Origin: Microvirga sesbaniae
GTDB taxonomy: Bacteria > Pseudomonadota > Alphaproteobacteria > Rhizobiales > Beijerinckiaceae
Assembly (NCBI RefSeq): GCF_025460805.1
Contig: NZ_JAMXFJ010000006.1
Coordinates: 224,238 to 257,471 of the forward strand
Direction: 5' to 3'
DNA: 33,234 bases
Positions 1-7,592 of this stretch are shown here, in pieces (positions within the stretch are counted from its first letter, which is position 1; each line of letters starts with the position of its first letter). The position numbers were made by a program, and so were the translations under genes. Below the pieces are notes generated by a model. That model did not search any database, was not told the origin of the DNA, and saw only the letters and a list, made by a program, of their open reading frames with translations.

Positions 1-386
1 GCCCCCCCCCCCCCCATCGGGAGGGCCGGCACACGGCCGGCCATGACGTGTGGAGAGATCGTGGAAGGCGTGGCGCCACTGCCATGGTCGCCCGCCACGT
101 CATCACCCGCTCACACCACCCTCCACGTCATCACCGGGCTTGTCCCGGTGATCTCGATTTCTGGAGGCACGGCGCTTCTCCGTATCGGGATGGCCGGCAC
201 AAGGCCGGCCATGACGTGTGGAGGGTGGCAGCGCCGGCCCTTACCACCTTCTCCACGTCATCACCGGGCTTGTCCCGGTGATCCCGCTTCCGAGAGGCGC
301 CGCGCCTCACCGCATCGGGATGGCCGGCGAGAGCAGGGTGATGACCGGCCGGCCATGACGGGAGAGCGTTTCCATCCTCTCCGGGA
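1..386. repeat. Cluster of family A palindromic repeats
   Basis: This gene-free stretch holds one partial copy (about 16-56) and two fuller copies (about 117-227 and 251-364) of a dispersed element. A full copy begins CCTCCACGTCATCACC, contains the hairpin CACCGGG-CTTGT-CCCGGTG, then a variable 30-40 bp centre, then a second hairpin around GGCCGGCACAAGGCCGGCC, and ends ATGACGTG(TG)GAGG, the inverse of its start. Positions 2-15 are a run of 14 C. No convincing coding frame was seen. Confidence 0.85.
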
Positions 387-443
387 GGAGCGCGGCCCTT
401 CAGGTCACGAGCGTGGCCCGCTTTCGTCCGCATGATGCGCTAG
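387..443. repeat. Family B repeat copy (partial)
   Basis: The right part of a family B element, ending GTCCGCATGATGCGCTAG. The terminal TAG read on the minus strand (440-442) is the stop codon of the zinc dehydrogenase gene that follows. Confidence 0.7.
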
Positions 444-1450
444 ATTTCGACCAGCGCCTTGATGACCCCGGCCTCGGGCGCCGACCATAGGGGAATGAGG
501 CCCGGCGCATCGTCGAGGCCGCCGCGGTGGCTCGCCAGCGCGGCCGTCGGCACGCCGTCGCCGAGCATGACGTCGAGCACGGTCTCGAAATCTTCCCGCG
601 TGGCATTGCGGCTCCCGAGCAGCGACGTCTCGCGCTTGTGGAATTCCGGGTCGTTGAAGGCGATGTCGGCGCGCACGATCGACAGGAGCACGTAGGTGCC
701 CCCGTGGCCGACATAGGAGAAGCCCTTCATCATCGCCTTCGGGCTGCCGGTCGCGTCGATGACGACGTCGAAGAAATCGCCGTCCGTGATCGCCTTGAGG
801 CGGTCGTCCACGTCGGGAGACACCTCCACCACGTGGTCGACCCCGATCTCGTCCTGGCAGAAGGCGAGCCGCCGGGCGTTCATGTCGAGCACGGAAATCT
901 CGGCCCCGCGGGCCTTGGCGAAGATCGACGCCGCGATGCCGATCGGCCCGGCTCCCACCACGGCGACGCGGCTTCCCGGACCCGCTCCCGAGCGCCGCAC
1001 CCCGTGGGCGCCGATCGCCAGGAATTCGACCATGGCGGCCTCGTCCAGGCCCAGGCCCGCGACCGGCACCACGTTGCGCTCCGGCACGGCGATGTACTCG
1101 CAGGCGCCGCCGTCGCGATGCACGCCCAGCACCTGCAGACGCTGGCAGCAATTGGTCTTGCCCTGCCGGCACGCGCGGCAGGCTCCGCAATACAGGTAAG
1201 GCTCGATGCACACGATGTCGCCGGTCTTGAACGCGCTGCCCGACGGCGCCTCGGCGATCTCGCCGGCGAGCTCGTGGCCGATCACCCGCGGGTATTCGAG
1301 GTAGGGCTGGTTGCCTTGAAAGATGTGATAGTCGGTCCCGCAGATTCCGACCCGCCGGATGCGCACCAGCACTTCGCCCGGGCCCGCGCTCGGAACGTCC
1401 CGCTGGATCACGCTCAGGCGTCCGGGCTCGTCGCAGCGTAGGGCTCTCAT
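440..1450 (-). CDS. Zinc-dependent alcohol/polyol dehydrogenase, RspB-like
   Basis: A 336-residue medium-chain dehydrogenase expected to oxidise a secondary alcohol on a sugar or sugar acid with NAD(P). Visible features are catalytic zinc ligands C37 (GICGTD) and H59-E60 (GHE), the structural zinc cysteines C88, C91, C94 and C102, and the Rossmann motif GAGPIG at 166-171. The length is normal for the family. The start is an ATG preceded by GGGAGAG. It resembles E. coli RspB and L-galactonate/threonine dehydrogenase relatives. In E. coli rspB is next to rspA, a ManD homologue, and a manD gene lies 8 kb away here, so a role in the same sugar-acid route is plausible but inferred. The stop codon lies in a family B repeat, so the C-terminus may have been reshaped. 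Exact substrate unknown. Confidence 0.9.
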   Translation of the reverse strand: MRALRCDEPGRLSVIQRDVPSAGPGEVLVRIRRVGICGTDYHIFQGNQPYLEYPRVIGHELAGEIAEAPSGSAFKTGDIVCIEPYLYCGACRACRQGKTNCCQRLQVLGVHRDGGACEYIAVPERNVVPVAGLGLDEAAMVEFLAIGAHGVRRSGAGPGSRVAVVGAGPIGIAASIFAKARGAEISVLDMNARRLAFCQDEIGVDHVVEVSPDVDDRLKAITDGDFFDVVIDATGSPKAMMKGFSYVGHGGTYVLLSIVRADIAFNDPEFHKRETSLLGSRNATREDFETVLDVMLGDGVPTAALASHRGGLDDAPGLIPLWSAPEAGVIKALVEI

Positions 1451-1586
1451 CGGCGTCTCTCCCAGCGGGTCTCGTGTTCGTTGTCCGTGAGCTTATGGCG
1501 AGAGCGGCAAAGCGCAATGCCCATATTCACCTGGACGCATCTTGCCGCTACAGACGGGCGGCGATTCACACGAGACGGCCCTGCGC

Positions 1587-2357
1587 ATGTCGACCTGGCG
1601 AGACGAGAAGAACCAGAAGGCGAGAGCGCGGCTCGAGAAGCGCCTCTCGGCGCTCTTTCCCGCCTGCGTCCTGTCGCACGCGCTGCGGCAGCCGCTGATT
1701 CCGCCGACCCAGCGCCGGGCGGTGGAATCCTACTGGCGCCACCGGCCGCTCCTGGCCGACCGGCTCGCCCGGGCGCTCGCGGCCCGGAGCGGACAGCCGG
1801 CCGGATGGCAATGGCGTCTCGGCTCCGACCGGGAGACCGGCCTGCCGGCATCCTTCCGCGCCCCGCCGGCCCCGTATCGGGAGACGGCCTTCGCCCGGGG
1901 ACCGGGGCATTGCTGCGTGTGCGGGCAGCCGGTCTACCGGCTGGGCTGGCATCGCGATCTCTGGGACGACCGCAAGCCGAACCGGAACGCCACTTGGCAC
2001 GCCGCCTGCGTGGTCGCCTGGCAGTTCTGGACGTCGCCGCCCGACCACCTCCGCAGCCTCAAGCTGCGCCAGCAGCGGCGCTGCGCGACGAGCGGGCGCC
2101 GGCTGCTCAGGACCGCCGAGGTCGACCACCGGGTTCCGCTCTTCGCCGTCTGGTCCGAGCATCGCCAGACGCCCTGGCCGGCCCTGCTCGCCTTCTGGGG
2201 CGCGCCCAACCTCCAGGTGATCAACCGGACGGCCCATGTGGAGAAGAACGCCGAGGAGGCCGCCGGCCGGGCCAGGCGGCGGATGTCCATGGCTGAACTC
2301 GCCTTGCAAGAAGAGTTCGACGTGCCCCTTGCGGATCGCGATCCGATCCCCATATGA
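1587..2357 (+). CDS. HNH endonuclease-like protein
   Basis: A 256-residue protein with a C-terminal HNH-type nuclease signature: E178-V-D180-H181 (EVDHRVPL), N208 (APNLQVIN), H217 and K220. Cysteines at 109, 110, 112, 141 and 166 with H138 could form a structural zinc site in front of it. The N-terminal 100 residues are basic and not recognised. The ATG at 1587 was chosen; an in-frame TTG at 1542 would add 15 residues but has no better ribosome site. It stands alone: no methyltransferase, phage or toxin-immunity partner is next to it. It may be a stand-alone nuclease of unknown purpose. The assignment rests on the metal-binding motif only. Confidence 0.7.
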   Translation: MSTWRDEKNQKARARLEKRLSALFPACVLSHALRQPLIPPTQRRAVESYWRHRPLLADRLARALAARSGQPAGWQWRLGSDRETGLPASFRAPPAPYRETAFARGPGHCCVCGQPVYRLGWHRDLWDDRKPNRNATWHAACVVAWQFWTSPPDHLRSLKLRQQRRCATSGRRLLRTAEVDHRVPLFAVWSEHRQTPWPALLAFWGAPNLQVINRTAHVEKNAEEAAGRARRRMSMAELALQEEFDVPLADRDPIPI

Positions 2358-2501
2358 GACTGACCCAGCGGACATTGTTGTGGACTTCGACCGGGCGGGC
2401 GTCACCGCCAGCGTCGATGGGCCCGTGCCAGGACGGATGTACTCCGGCACGTGCTGTTCCTGCGCTTGCCTGACGATGCAGGCGCCCGTCTGGACCCGAT
2501 C

Positions 2502-2574
2502 AGCCCAGGCCCGTAGTGCGCGAGGCGGAGATGCGAAGGCATCCTGTCCGTTCGCCCCGGAGCCTGGGCTTTTT
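2502..2574 (+). terminator. Structured RNA/terminator after the HNH gene
   Basis: AGCCCAGGC (2502-2510) pairs perfectly with GCCTGGGCT (2562-2570), followed by TTTT on the plus strand. The 51-nt interior can fold further: GATGC-GAAG-GCATC (2529-2542) sits inside CGGA/TCCG. It ends at the gntR stop codon. It can serve as a plus-strand terminator, but the large branched interior would also suit a small RNA or regulatory element. I could not match it to a known class. Confidence 0.5.
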
Positions 2575-3272
2575 CATGCCGGCGTCGACAGGCGGGCCAG
2601 GCGCATGCGCTCCATGATGTGACGGCCGGACCCGCCCACGTGTCGGGCGATCACCTGGGCGGCCCCCTCGGCATCCTGCGCCTTGATGCAGGCGATCAGC
2701 TCGCGGTGCTCGTCGAGCACGTTCGACTGCCGGCTGAGCGACGTGGGAAAGCGCCGGCTGATCGCCCAGAGGATCTGCCGGTGGCGCACCCACAGGTCGA
2801 CCGCATGGCGGTTGTAGTGCCGGTCGTACATGAGCCGGTGGAACTGCAGGTCGAGATTGGAATGCTTCATCTCGTCGCCGAAGTTCAGCGCCTCGATCTC
2901 CGACTGGATGCGCTCCAGCTCCTCGATCTCGGCCTTGGTGACGATCCCGACGAACCAGCGGGTCAGGGCCGGCTCGATGAGAACCTCGATCTCGCAGATG
3001 TCCCGCACGAAATCCTCGTCGATGGGCCGCACCCGCGCGCCGCGATTCGGCGTCATGATGACGAAGCCTTCCCCACGCAGCTGCTGCAGGGCCTCGCGCA
3101 CCGGATTGGTCGATGTGCCCATGCGGGTCGCCAGCTCGGACACCTTGAGGCGCTCGTTCGGCTTGACCCGCCCGTGGATGATGTCGTCCCGCAGGCGGTC
3201 GTAGACCGAGGACCCGGTGTCCTCGTCGTCCCGCTCGGAAGGGGCTTGTCGGATGCTGGCGATCGTTCTCAT
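2574..3272 (-). CDS. GntR-family (FadR/FCD) transcriptional regulator
   Basis: A 232-residue regulator with an N-terminal winged helix (about 22-84; VSELATRMGTSTNPVREALQ is the recognition region) and a C-terminal all-helical FCD ligand domain (about 90-215). The FCD metal/ligand-binding histidines appear in DLQFHRLMY, DEHREL and ARHVGGSGRH. FCD regulators usually bind sugar acids or organic acids and repress adjacent catabolic genes. It is divergent from the transport/dehydratase operon, with a 169-bp shared promoter region containing a large dyad, so it most likely controls that operon and itself. The ligand is probably the transported acid or an early intermediate (inference). The ATG start fits the promoter found at 3320-3347. 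Confidence 0.93.
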   Translation of the reverse strand: MRTIASIRQAPSERDDEDTGSSVYDRLRDDIIHGRVKPNERLKVSELATRMGTSTNPVREALQQLRGEGFVIMTPNRGARVRPIDEDFVRDICEIEVLIEPALTRWFVGIVTKAEIEELERIQSEIEALNFGDEMKHSNLDLQFHRLMYDRHYNRHAVDLWVRHRQILWAISRRFPTSLSRQSNVLDEHRELIACIKAQDAEGAAQVIARHVGGSGRHIMERMRLARLSTPA

Positions 3273-3319
3273 GGCGGTGTTTCTTTATTCGCATTCCCCG
3301 GCTCTGCCAAGGACGAAAC

Positions 3320-3361
3320 ATCATAAACGATACATTCGCATTGACAAATAATGTACGATTT
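3320..3361 (-). promoter_or_regulatory. gntR promoter overlapping a candidate GntR operator
   Basis: On the minus strand TTGTCA (3347-3342) and TATGAT (3325-3320) are separated by 16 bp, a near-consensus promoter for gntR. A dyad overlaps it: AATGTACGATTT at 3350-3361 on the plus strand and AATGTATCGTTT read on the minus strand from 3336 to 3325, separated by 13 bp. A regulator on both half-sites would cover the gntR -10 and -35 and the start region of the divergent operon. A good plus-strand -10 was not identified. Confidence 0.6.
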
Positions 3362-3441
3362 GAAAGCCTCGCGATACGGCCGCTCCAGGGCGGCCGTTCG
3401 GGAGGAAACCGGCGGAAAGCCGGCCAAGAGGAGAAAACGCG

Positions 3442-5382
3442 ATGGGCTATCCGCACAAGCTGCCCGGCCTCGTCATGTCGACGGGCCTGCTGGGCGCCAT
3501 GCTTCTGGGCGCGCTGTCCCCGGCCGGGGCGGCGGATTACAAGCAGGCGCCGATGCTCGACGAGCAGGTCAAGGCCGGAAAGCTTCCGGCGGTCTCCGAG
3601 CGCCTTCCGGAACACCCCTATGTGGAGACCATGGTCGACGGCGTCGGCAAGTACGGCGGCACCCTGCGCACCACGATCCTCGCCAACGGCGACCAGTACA
3701 ACCTGACCCGCACCATCGCCAACGAGCTCCTCGTGCGCTGGGATCCGCAGTGGAAGAAGGTCATGCCGTCGCTCGCCGAGGAGTTCAAGGCGTCCGAGGA
3801 TGCGACCACCTACACGTTCAAGCTCCGCAAGGGCCTGAGGTGGAGCGACGGTCAGCCGTTCACCGTCGACGACATCATGTTCTGGTACGAAGACGTGTTC
3901 ATGAACAACGCGCTGTCGCCCGCCAAGAACCCGACCTTCACGGTGGCCGGCAAGCCCGTGAAGGTGACCAAGATCGACGACCTGACCGTGGAGTTCAAGT
4001 TCGAGACGCCCTACGGGCTCTTCCTGCAGCAGCTCGCCTACGGCCAGGGCCACCTTCCGGTCATCTATCCCAAGCACTACCTCAGCCAGTTCCACGAGAA
4101 GTACAACAAGGAAGGCATCCCGGCGCTGCTGAAGGCCAACCCGGCGGCCGGCGACTGGGTGGCGCTGTTCAACTCCAAGGTCTCCCTGACCTTCCAGCCG
4201 CCCTATTGGCAGAACCTCGCGCTCCCCACCCTCAATCCCTGGGTGCTGACGGTTCCCTATGCGGACAGCGAGCGCGTGGTCGCGACCCGCAACCCCTATT
4301 ACTGGAAGGTCGACACGGCCGGAAACCAGCTCCCCTACATCGACGGCATCACCTGGGCCAAGCTCGACGACCCGCAGCTCATGGCGCTCAAGATGACCTC
4401 GGGCGAGTTCGACTTCGCGTTCCGGCACATCAACAACTCCACCTTCAAGTCGGTGCTCTTCGACGGCCAGAAGACCGGCAACTATCACTTCGTGGACGTG
4501 AAGGACCTGCCGGCGAACGACGCGGTCATCCTGCTCAACCTGAACTCGACCGACCCGGTCAAGCGCAAGATCTTCCAGAACAAGGATTTCCGCATCGCGC
4601 TCAGCCATGCCATCAACCGGCAGGAGATCATCGACCTCGTCTATGTGGGGCAGGGCGCTCCGGCCCAGGTGGCGGTGCAGCCCGAGCACGAACTCTTCAA
4701 CGAGCGCCAGGCCAACCAGTACACCGAGTACGACCCCAAGCGCGCGGCCGAGATCCTCGACAGGATCATGCCGAAGAAGGACCCCGAAGGCTTCCGCCTC
4801 GACGAGACGGGCAAGCGCTTCACCATCAACTTCATGGTCGCGGACGTGTTCGGCCTGTCCTATCCGGACGTGATGCAGATGGTGCAGCAATACGCCAAGG
4901 ACGTGGGCGTGGACATCCAGCTGCGCACCACCGACCGCGCCCGCCTCAACACCATGTGGTCGGCCAACGAGCAGGACGCCTATATCTGGAACTGCGTCGG
5001 CGGCCTCTCGGAGGTCTACACGGACCCGCGCTGCTACATGCCGTTCCAGAAGGCCGACATCTTCTTCGCCATGAAGTGGAGCGAGTGGTACTCGAACCAC
5101 GCCACCGGCGAGGAGCCCCCGGAGGGGATCAAGACCCTGATGGCCGCCTATGACAAGGTCAACGCCGCCGTCACGGACGACGACCGCCGCCAGAAGATGA
5201 AGGACTTTCTGAACCTGTCGGCCGACAACTTCCTCAATATCGGCATCTCCCGTCCCATGCCGAAATACATGATGACGTCGAACAACCTGAAGAACGTCGT
5301 CAACGGCATCCCGATCACCGGCAACCTCTGGCATCCGGCCCCGACGCTGACCCAGTGGTACTTCGACAAGCCAGCCAAATAA
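3442..5382 (+). CDS. ABC transporter periplasmic substrate-binding protein, family 5
   Basis: A 646-residue SBP_bac_5 protein, the extracytoplasmic receptor of the importer encoded next. A Sec signal peptide is evident (hydrophobic segment about 8-27, cleavage probably near SPAGAA-DYK). The mature part has typical family motifs: the TYTFKLRKGLRWSDGQPF region near residue 130 and NPYYWKVDTAGNQLPYIDGI near 287. It belongs to the long (~650 aa) branch that often sits with sugar-acid or oligosaccharide genes rather than classic DppA. A strong ribosome site (AAGAGGAG) precedes the ATG. It is first in the operon, and a hairpin after it may protect its mRNA. The ligand is presumably a uronate- or aldonate-containing compound, judged from the downstream enzymes. 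Confidence 0.93.
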   Translation: MGYPHKLPGLVMSTGLLGAMLLGALSPAGAADYKQAPMLDEQVKAGKLPAVSERLPEHPYVETMVDGVGKYGGTLRTTILANGDQYNLTRTIANELLVRWDPQWKKVMPSLAEEFKASEDATTYTFKLRKGLRWSDGQPFTVDDIMFWYEDVFMNNALSPAKNPTFTVAGKPVKVTKIDDLTVEFKFETPYGLFLQQLAYGQGHLPVIYPKHYLSQFHEKYNKEGIPALLKANPAAGDWVALFNSKVSLTFQPPYWQNLALPTLNPWVLTVPYADSERVVATRNPYYWKVDTAGNQLPYIDGITWAKLDDPQLMALKMTSGEFDFAFRHINNSTFKSVLFDGQKTGNYHFVDVKDLPANDAVILLNLNSTDPVKRKIFQNKDFRIALSHAINRQEIIDLVYVGQGAPAQVAVQPEHELFNERQANQYTEYDPKRAAEILDRIMPKKDPEGFRLDETGKRFTINFMVADVFGLSYPDVMQMVQQYAKDVGVDIQLRTTDRARLNTMWSANEQDAYIWNCVGGLSEVYTDPRCYMPFQKADIFFAMKWSEWYSNHATGEEPPEGIKTLMAAYDKVNAAVTDDDRRQKMKDFLNLSADNFLNIGISRPMPKYMMTSNNLKNVVNGIPITGNLWHPAPTLTQWYFDKPAK

Positions 5383-5396
5383 GGCGCCGTCCGGTT

Positions 5397-5421
5397 CCGG
5401 CGGCAGCGAACCTGCCGCCGG
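5397..5421 (+). other. Perfect intergenic hairpin after the binding-protein gene
   Basis: CCGGCGGCAG (5397-5406) and CTGCCGCCGG (5412-5421) form a perfect 10-bp stem with a CGAAC loop. There is no clear U-tract, so it looks like an mRNA 3'-end stabiliser or partial terminator, which would give excess binding protein over permeases, as is known for many ABC import operons. Confidence 0.6.
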
Positions 5422-5454
5422 AGCCCTCTTCGATCCCATCGAGCGGTCAGGTTC

Positions 5455-6441
5455 ATGCTTCGCTACATAGCCAAGCGGATGGTGTTCGCGATTCCGACAC
5501 TGTTCGCCGTCTCCATCGTGGCCTTCATCATCATCCAGCTTCCGCCGGGCGACTATCTCACGACCCTGATGGCCGACTGGGCGAGCCAGGGCGGCGCCGT
5601 CGAGGCCGGCACGGTGGCGGCTATGCGCGAGCGCTACGGCCTCGACCAGCCGATCTACGTCCAGTACTTCAAGTGGATCGCCGGGATCTTGACGAGAGGC
5701 GATTTCGGCATCTCGTTCGAGCTTGGCAAGCCCGTGACGGAACTGATCTGGAACCGCCTGGGCTTCTCGCTGCTGCTCTCGCTGCTGACCCTGTGCTTCG
5801 TCTGGGCGATCGCCATCCCGATCGGGATCCTGTCGGCGGTGCGCCAGTACTCGATCTCCGACTACGCGGCCACCTTCCTGGCCTTCTTCTTCCTGGCCGT
5901 GCCCGACTTCCTGATGGCGCTCTCGGCCATGTACGTCATGTCGGCCTGGTTCGGGCAGAGCGTGGGAGGGCTGTTCTCGCCCGACTACGTGGACGCGCCC
6001 TGGAGCCTCGGCAAGCTGGCCGATTTCGCCCAGCACGTCTGGCTGCCCGTGGTGGTGATCGGCCTCGGGTCCCTCGCGGCGCTCGTGCGCATCATGCGGG
6101 CCAACCTGCTCGACGAGCTCTCCAAGCCCTATGTCACCACGGCCCGGGCCAAGGGCATGTCGGAGCTGGAGCTCCTGCTGCGCTATCCCGTTCGTCTCGC
6201 CCTCAACCCCCTGATCTCGACCCTGGGCTGGATCCTGCCGGCGGTCATCTCGGGCGAGATCATCGTGTCGGTGGTCATGAGCCTGCCGACCACGGGACCG
6301 CTGCTGCTCCGGGCGCTGCTCGCCCAGGACATGTACCTCGCCGGCTCGCTGATCCTGCTGATCTCGGTGCTCACCATCATCGGCACGCTGATCTCGGACA
6401 TCCTGCTCGCCATCACAGACCCGCGGATCCGGCTCCAATGA
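5455..6441 (+). CDS. ABC transporter permease, DppB/YejB type
   Basis: A 328-residue inner-membrane permease. It starts with the family's first membrane helix (LRYIAKRMVFAIPTLFAVSI), then a periplasmic segment ending in the GDFGISFELGKPV region, then a five-helix BPD_transp_1 core. The cytoplasmic EAA-type loop (VTTARAKGMSELELLLRYPV, about 226-245) contacts the ATPase. The size is typical. It lies 72 bp after the binding-protein gene, and its TGA overlaps the ATG of the next permease, indicating coupled translation and a heterodimeric channel. Confidence 0.93.
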   Translation: MLRYIAKRMVFAIPTLFAVSIVAFIIIQLPPGDYLTTLMADWASQGGAVEAGTVAAMRERYGLDQPIYVQYFKWIAGILTRGDFGISFELGKPVTELIWNRLGFSLLLSLLTLCFVWAIAIPIGILSAVRQYSISDYAATFLAFFFLAVPDFLMALSAMYVMSAWFGQSVGGLFSPDYVDAPWSLGKLADFAQHVWLPVVVIGLGSLAALVRIMRANLLDELSKPYVTTARAKGMSELELLLRYPVRLALNPLISTLGWILPAVISGEIIVSVVMSLPTTGPLLLRALLAQDMYLAGSLILLISVLTIIGTLISDILLAITDPRIRLQ

Positions 6442-7592
6442 CCGACATCACCAGCCTGCCGCCCGAAACCACCACGTCGCTCGACCTGCATGGCCGGGAC
6501 ATGGCCGTCGCCGGCCAGTGGCGCCTGTTCTGGCTCAAGTTCAAGAAGCACAAGATCGCGCTTCTGAGCCTCGTGGTGATCCTGTTCATGTATCTCGTCG
6601 CGGCCTTCGCGGACTTCATCGCGCCCCTCGATCCCAACGCCACGAACGCGCGCTTCACCTATGCGCCGCCGCAGAGCCTCTCGCTGTTCCGGGACGGGTC
6701 GTTCGAGCCGCACGTGAACCAGCTCAAGATGACGCTCAACACCGAGTCGATGCGTCGCGAGTTCACGCCCGATCCGGCGAAGCCGCTGTCGGTCTCGTTC
6801 TTCGTGCCGGCTCAGCAGCCCTATGATCTGCTCGGCGTCATCCCGATGCGGACCAAGCTCTTCGGCCTCACGAACCCGAAGCCGGGCGACAGCCTGTACG
6901 TCTTCGGCGCCGACCGGCTGGGCCGGGACATCTTCTCGCGGGTCGTCCATGGAGCCAAGATCTCGCTCTCCATCGGGCTCGTGGGCGTCTTCATCAGCCT
7001 GATCCTCGGGGTGACCATCGGGGGCATCTCGGGCTTCTTCGGCGGCTGGGTCGACCTGGCGATCCAGCGCCTCATCGAGCTCCTGCGCTCGATCCCGACC
7101 ATCCCGCTCTGGATGGGCTTCGCGGCCGCGATCCCGGTGGGCTGGCCGCCGCTGCGGACCTATTTCGTCATCACGCTGATCGTCTCGCTGATCGGCTGGA
7201 CGAGCCTGGCCCGCGAGGTGCGCGGCAAGTTCCTGTCGCTCAGGAACGAGGATTTCGTGATCGCCGCCCGGCTCGACGGCATGAGCGAGATCGGCATCAT
7301 CTTCCACCATCTGGTCCCGTCCTTCATCAGCCACATCATCGCCACCCTGACGCTCGCGATCCCGTCGATGATCCTGGCCGAGACCGCGCTCTCGTTCCTG
7401 GGCATCGGCCTGCAGCCGCCGATCATCTCCTGGGGCGTCCTGCTGCAGGAGGCGCAGAACATCCGCGCGGTCGCACAGGCGCCGTGGCTGCTCTTCACGC
7501 CGGCCGCCGCCATCGTGATCTCGGTCCTTGCCCTCAACTTCCTCGGCGACGGCCTCCGCGATGCGGCCGATCCCTACGAGTCGGTATCATGA
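6438..7592 (+). CDS. ABC transporter permease, DppC/YejE type
   Basis: A 384-residue partner permease. After a cytoplasmic N-terminus (about 1-35) comes a first membrane helix (about 40-57), then an unusually long periplasmic insert (about 58-160) that ends before GADRLGRDIFSRVVHGAKIS, the usual DppC lead-in. The remaining helices carry the EAA loop around EDFVIAARLDGMSEIGI. The long insert and the neighbouring double ATPase resemble the YejABEF layout rather than DppBCDF. The start is the ATG at 6438, overlapping the previous stop by 4 bp. Its own stop overlaps the next start in the same way. Confidence 0.92.
   Translation: MTDITSLPPETTTSLDLHGRDMAVAGQWRLFWLKFKKHKIALLSLVVILFMYLVAAFADFIAPLDPNATNARFTYAPPQSLSLFRDGSFEPHVNQLKMTLNTESMRREFTPDPAKPLSVSFFVPAQQPYDLLGVIPMRTKLFGLTNPKPGDSLYVFGADRLGRDIFSRVVHGAKISLSIGLVGVFISLILGVTIGGISGFFGGWVDLAIQRLIELLRSIPTIPLWMGFAAAIPVGWPPLRTYFVITLIVSLIGWTSLAREVRGKFLSLRNEDFVIAARLDGMSEIGIIFHHLVPSFISHIIATLTLAIPSMILAETALSFLGIGLQPPIISWGVLLQEAQNIRAVAQAPWLLFTPAAAIVISVLALNFLGDGLRDAADPYESVS

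Noticed and set aside
2..15. Run of 14 C at the window start
   Set aside because: Could be real or a sequence-end artefact. No function can be argued from it.
117..364. Possible CRISPR array (repeated ~30-bp palindromic units)
   Set aside because: Units are themselves hairpins with variable orientation, spacing is irregular, copies are scattered over 22 kb, and there are no cas genes.
2500..6438. A 1312-codon open frame on the minus strand
   Set aside because: It is antisense to the binding-protein and permease genes, is rich in Arg/His/Asp/Gly as expected for a GC-rich shadow frame, and shows no domain. The GntR gene and the transport operon explain the region.
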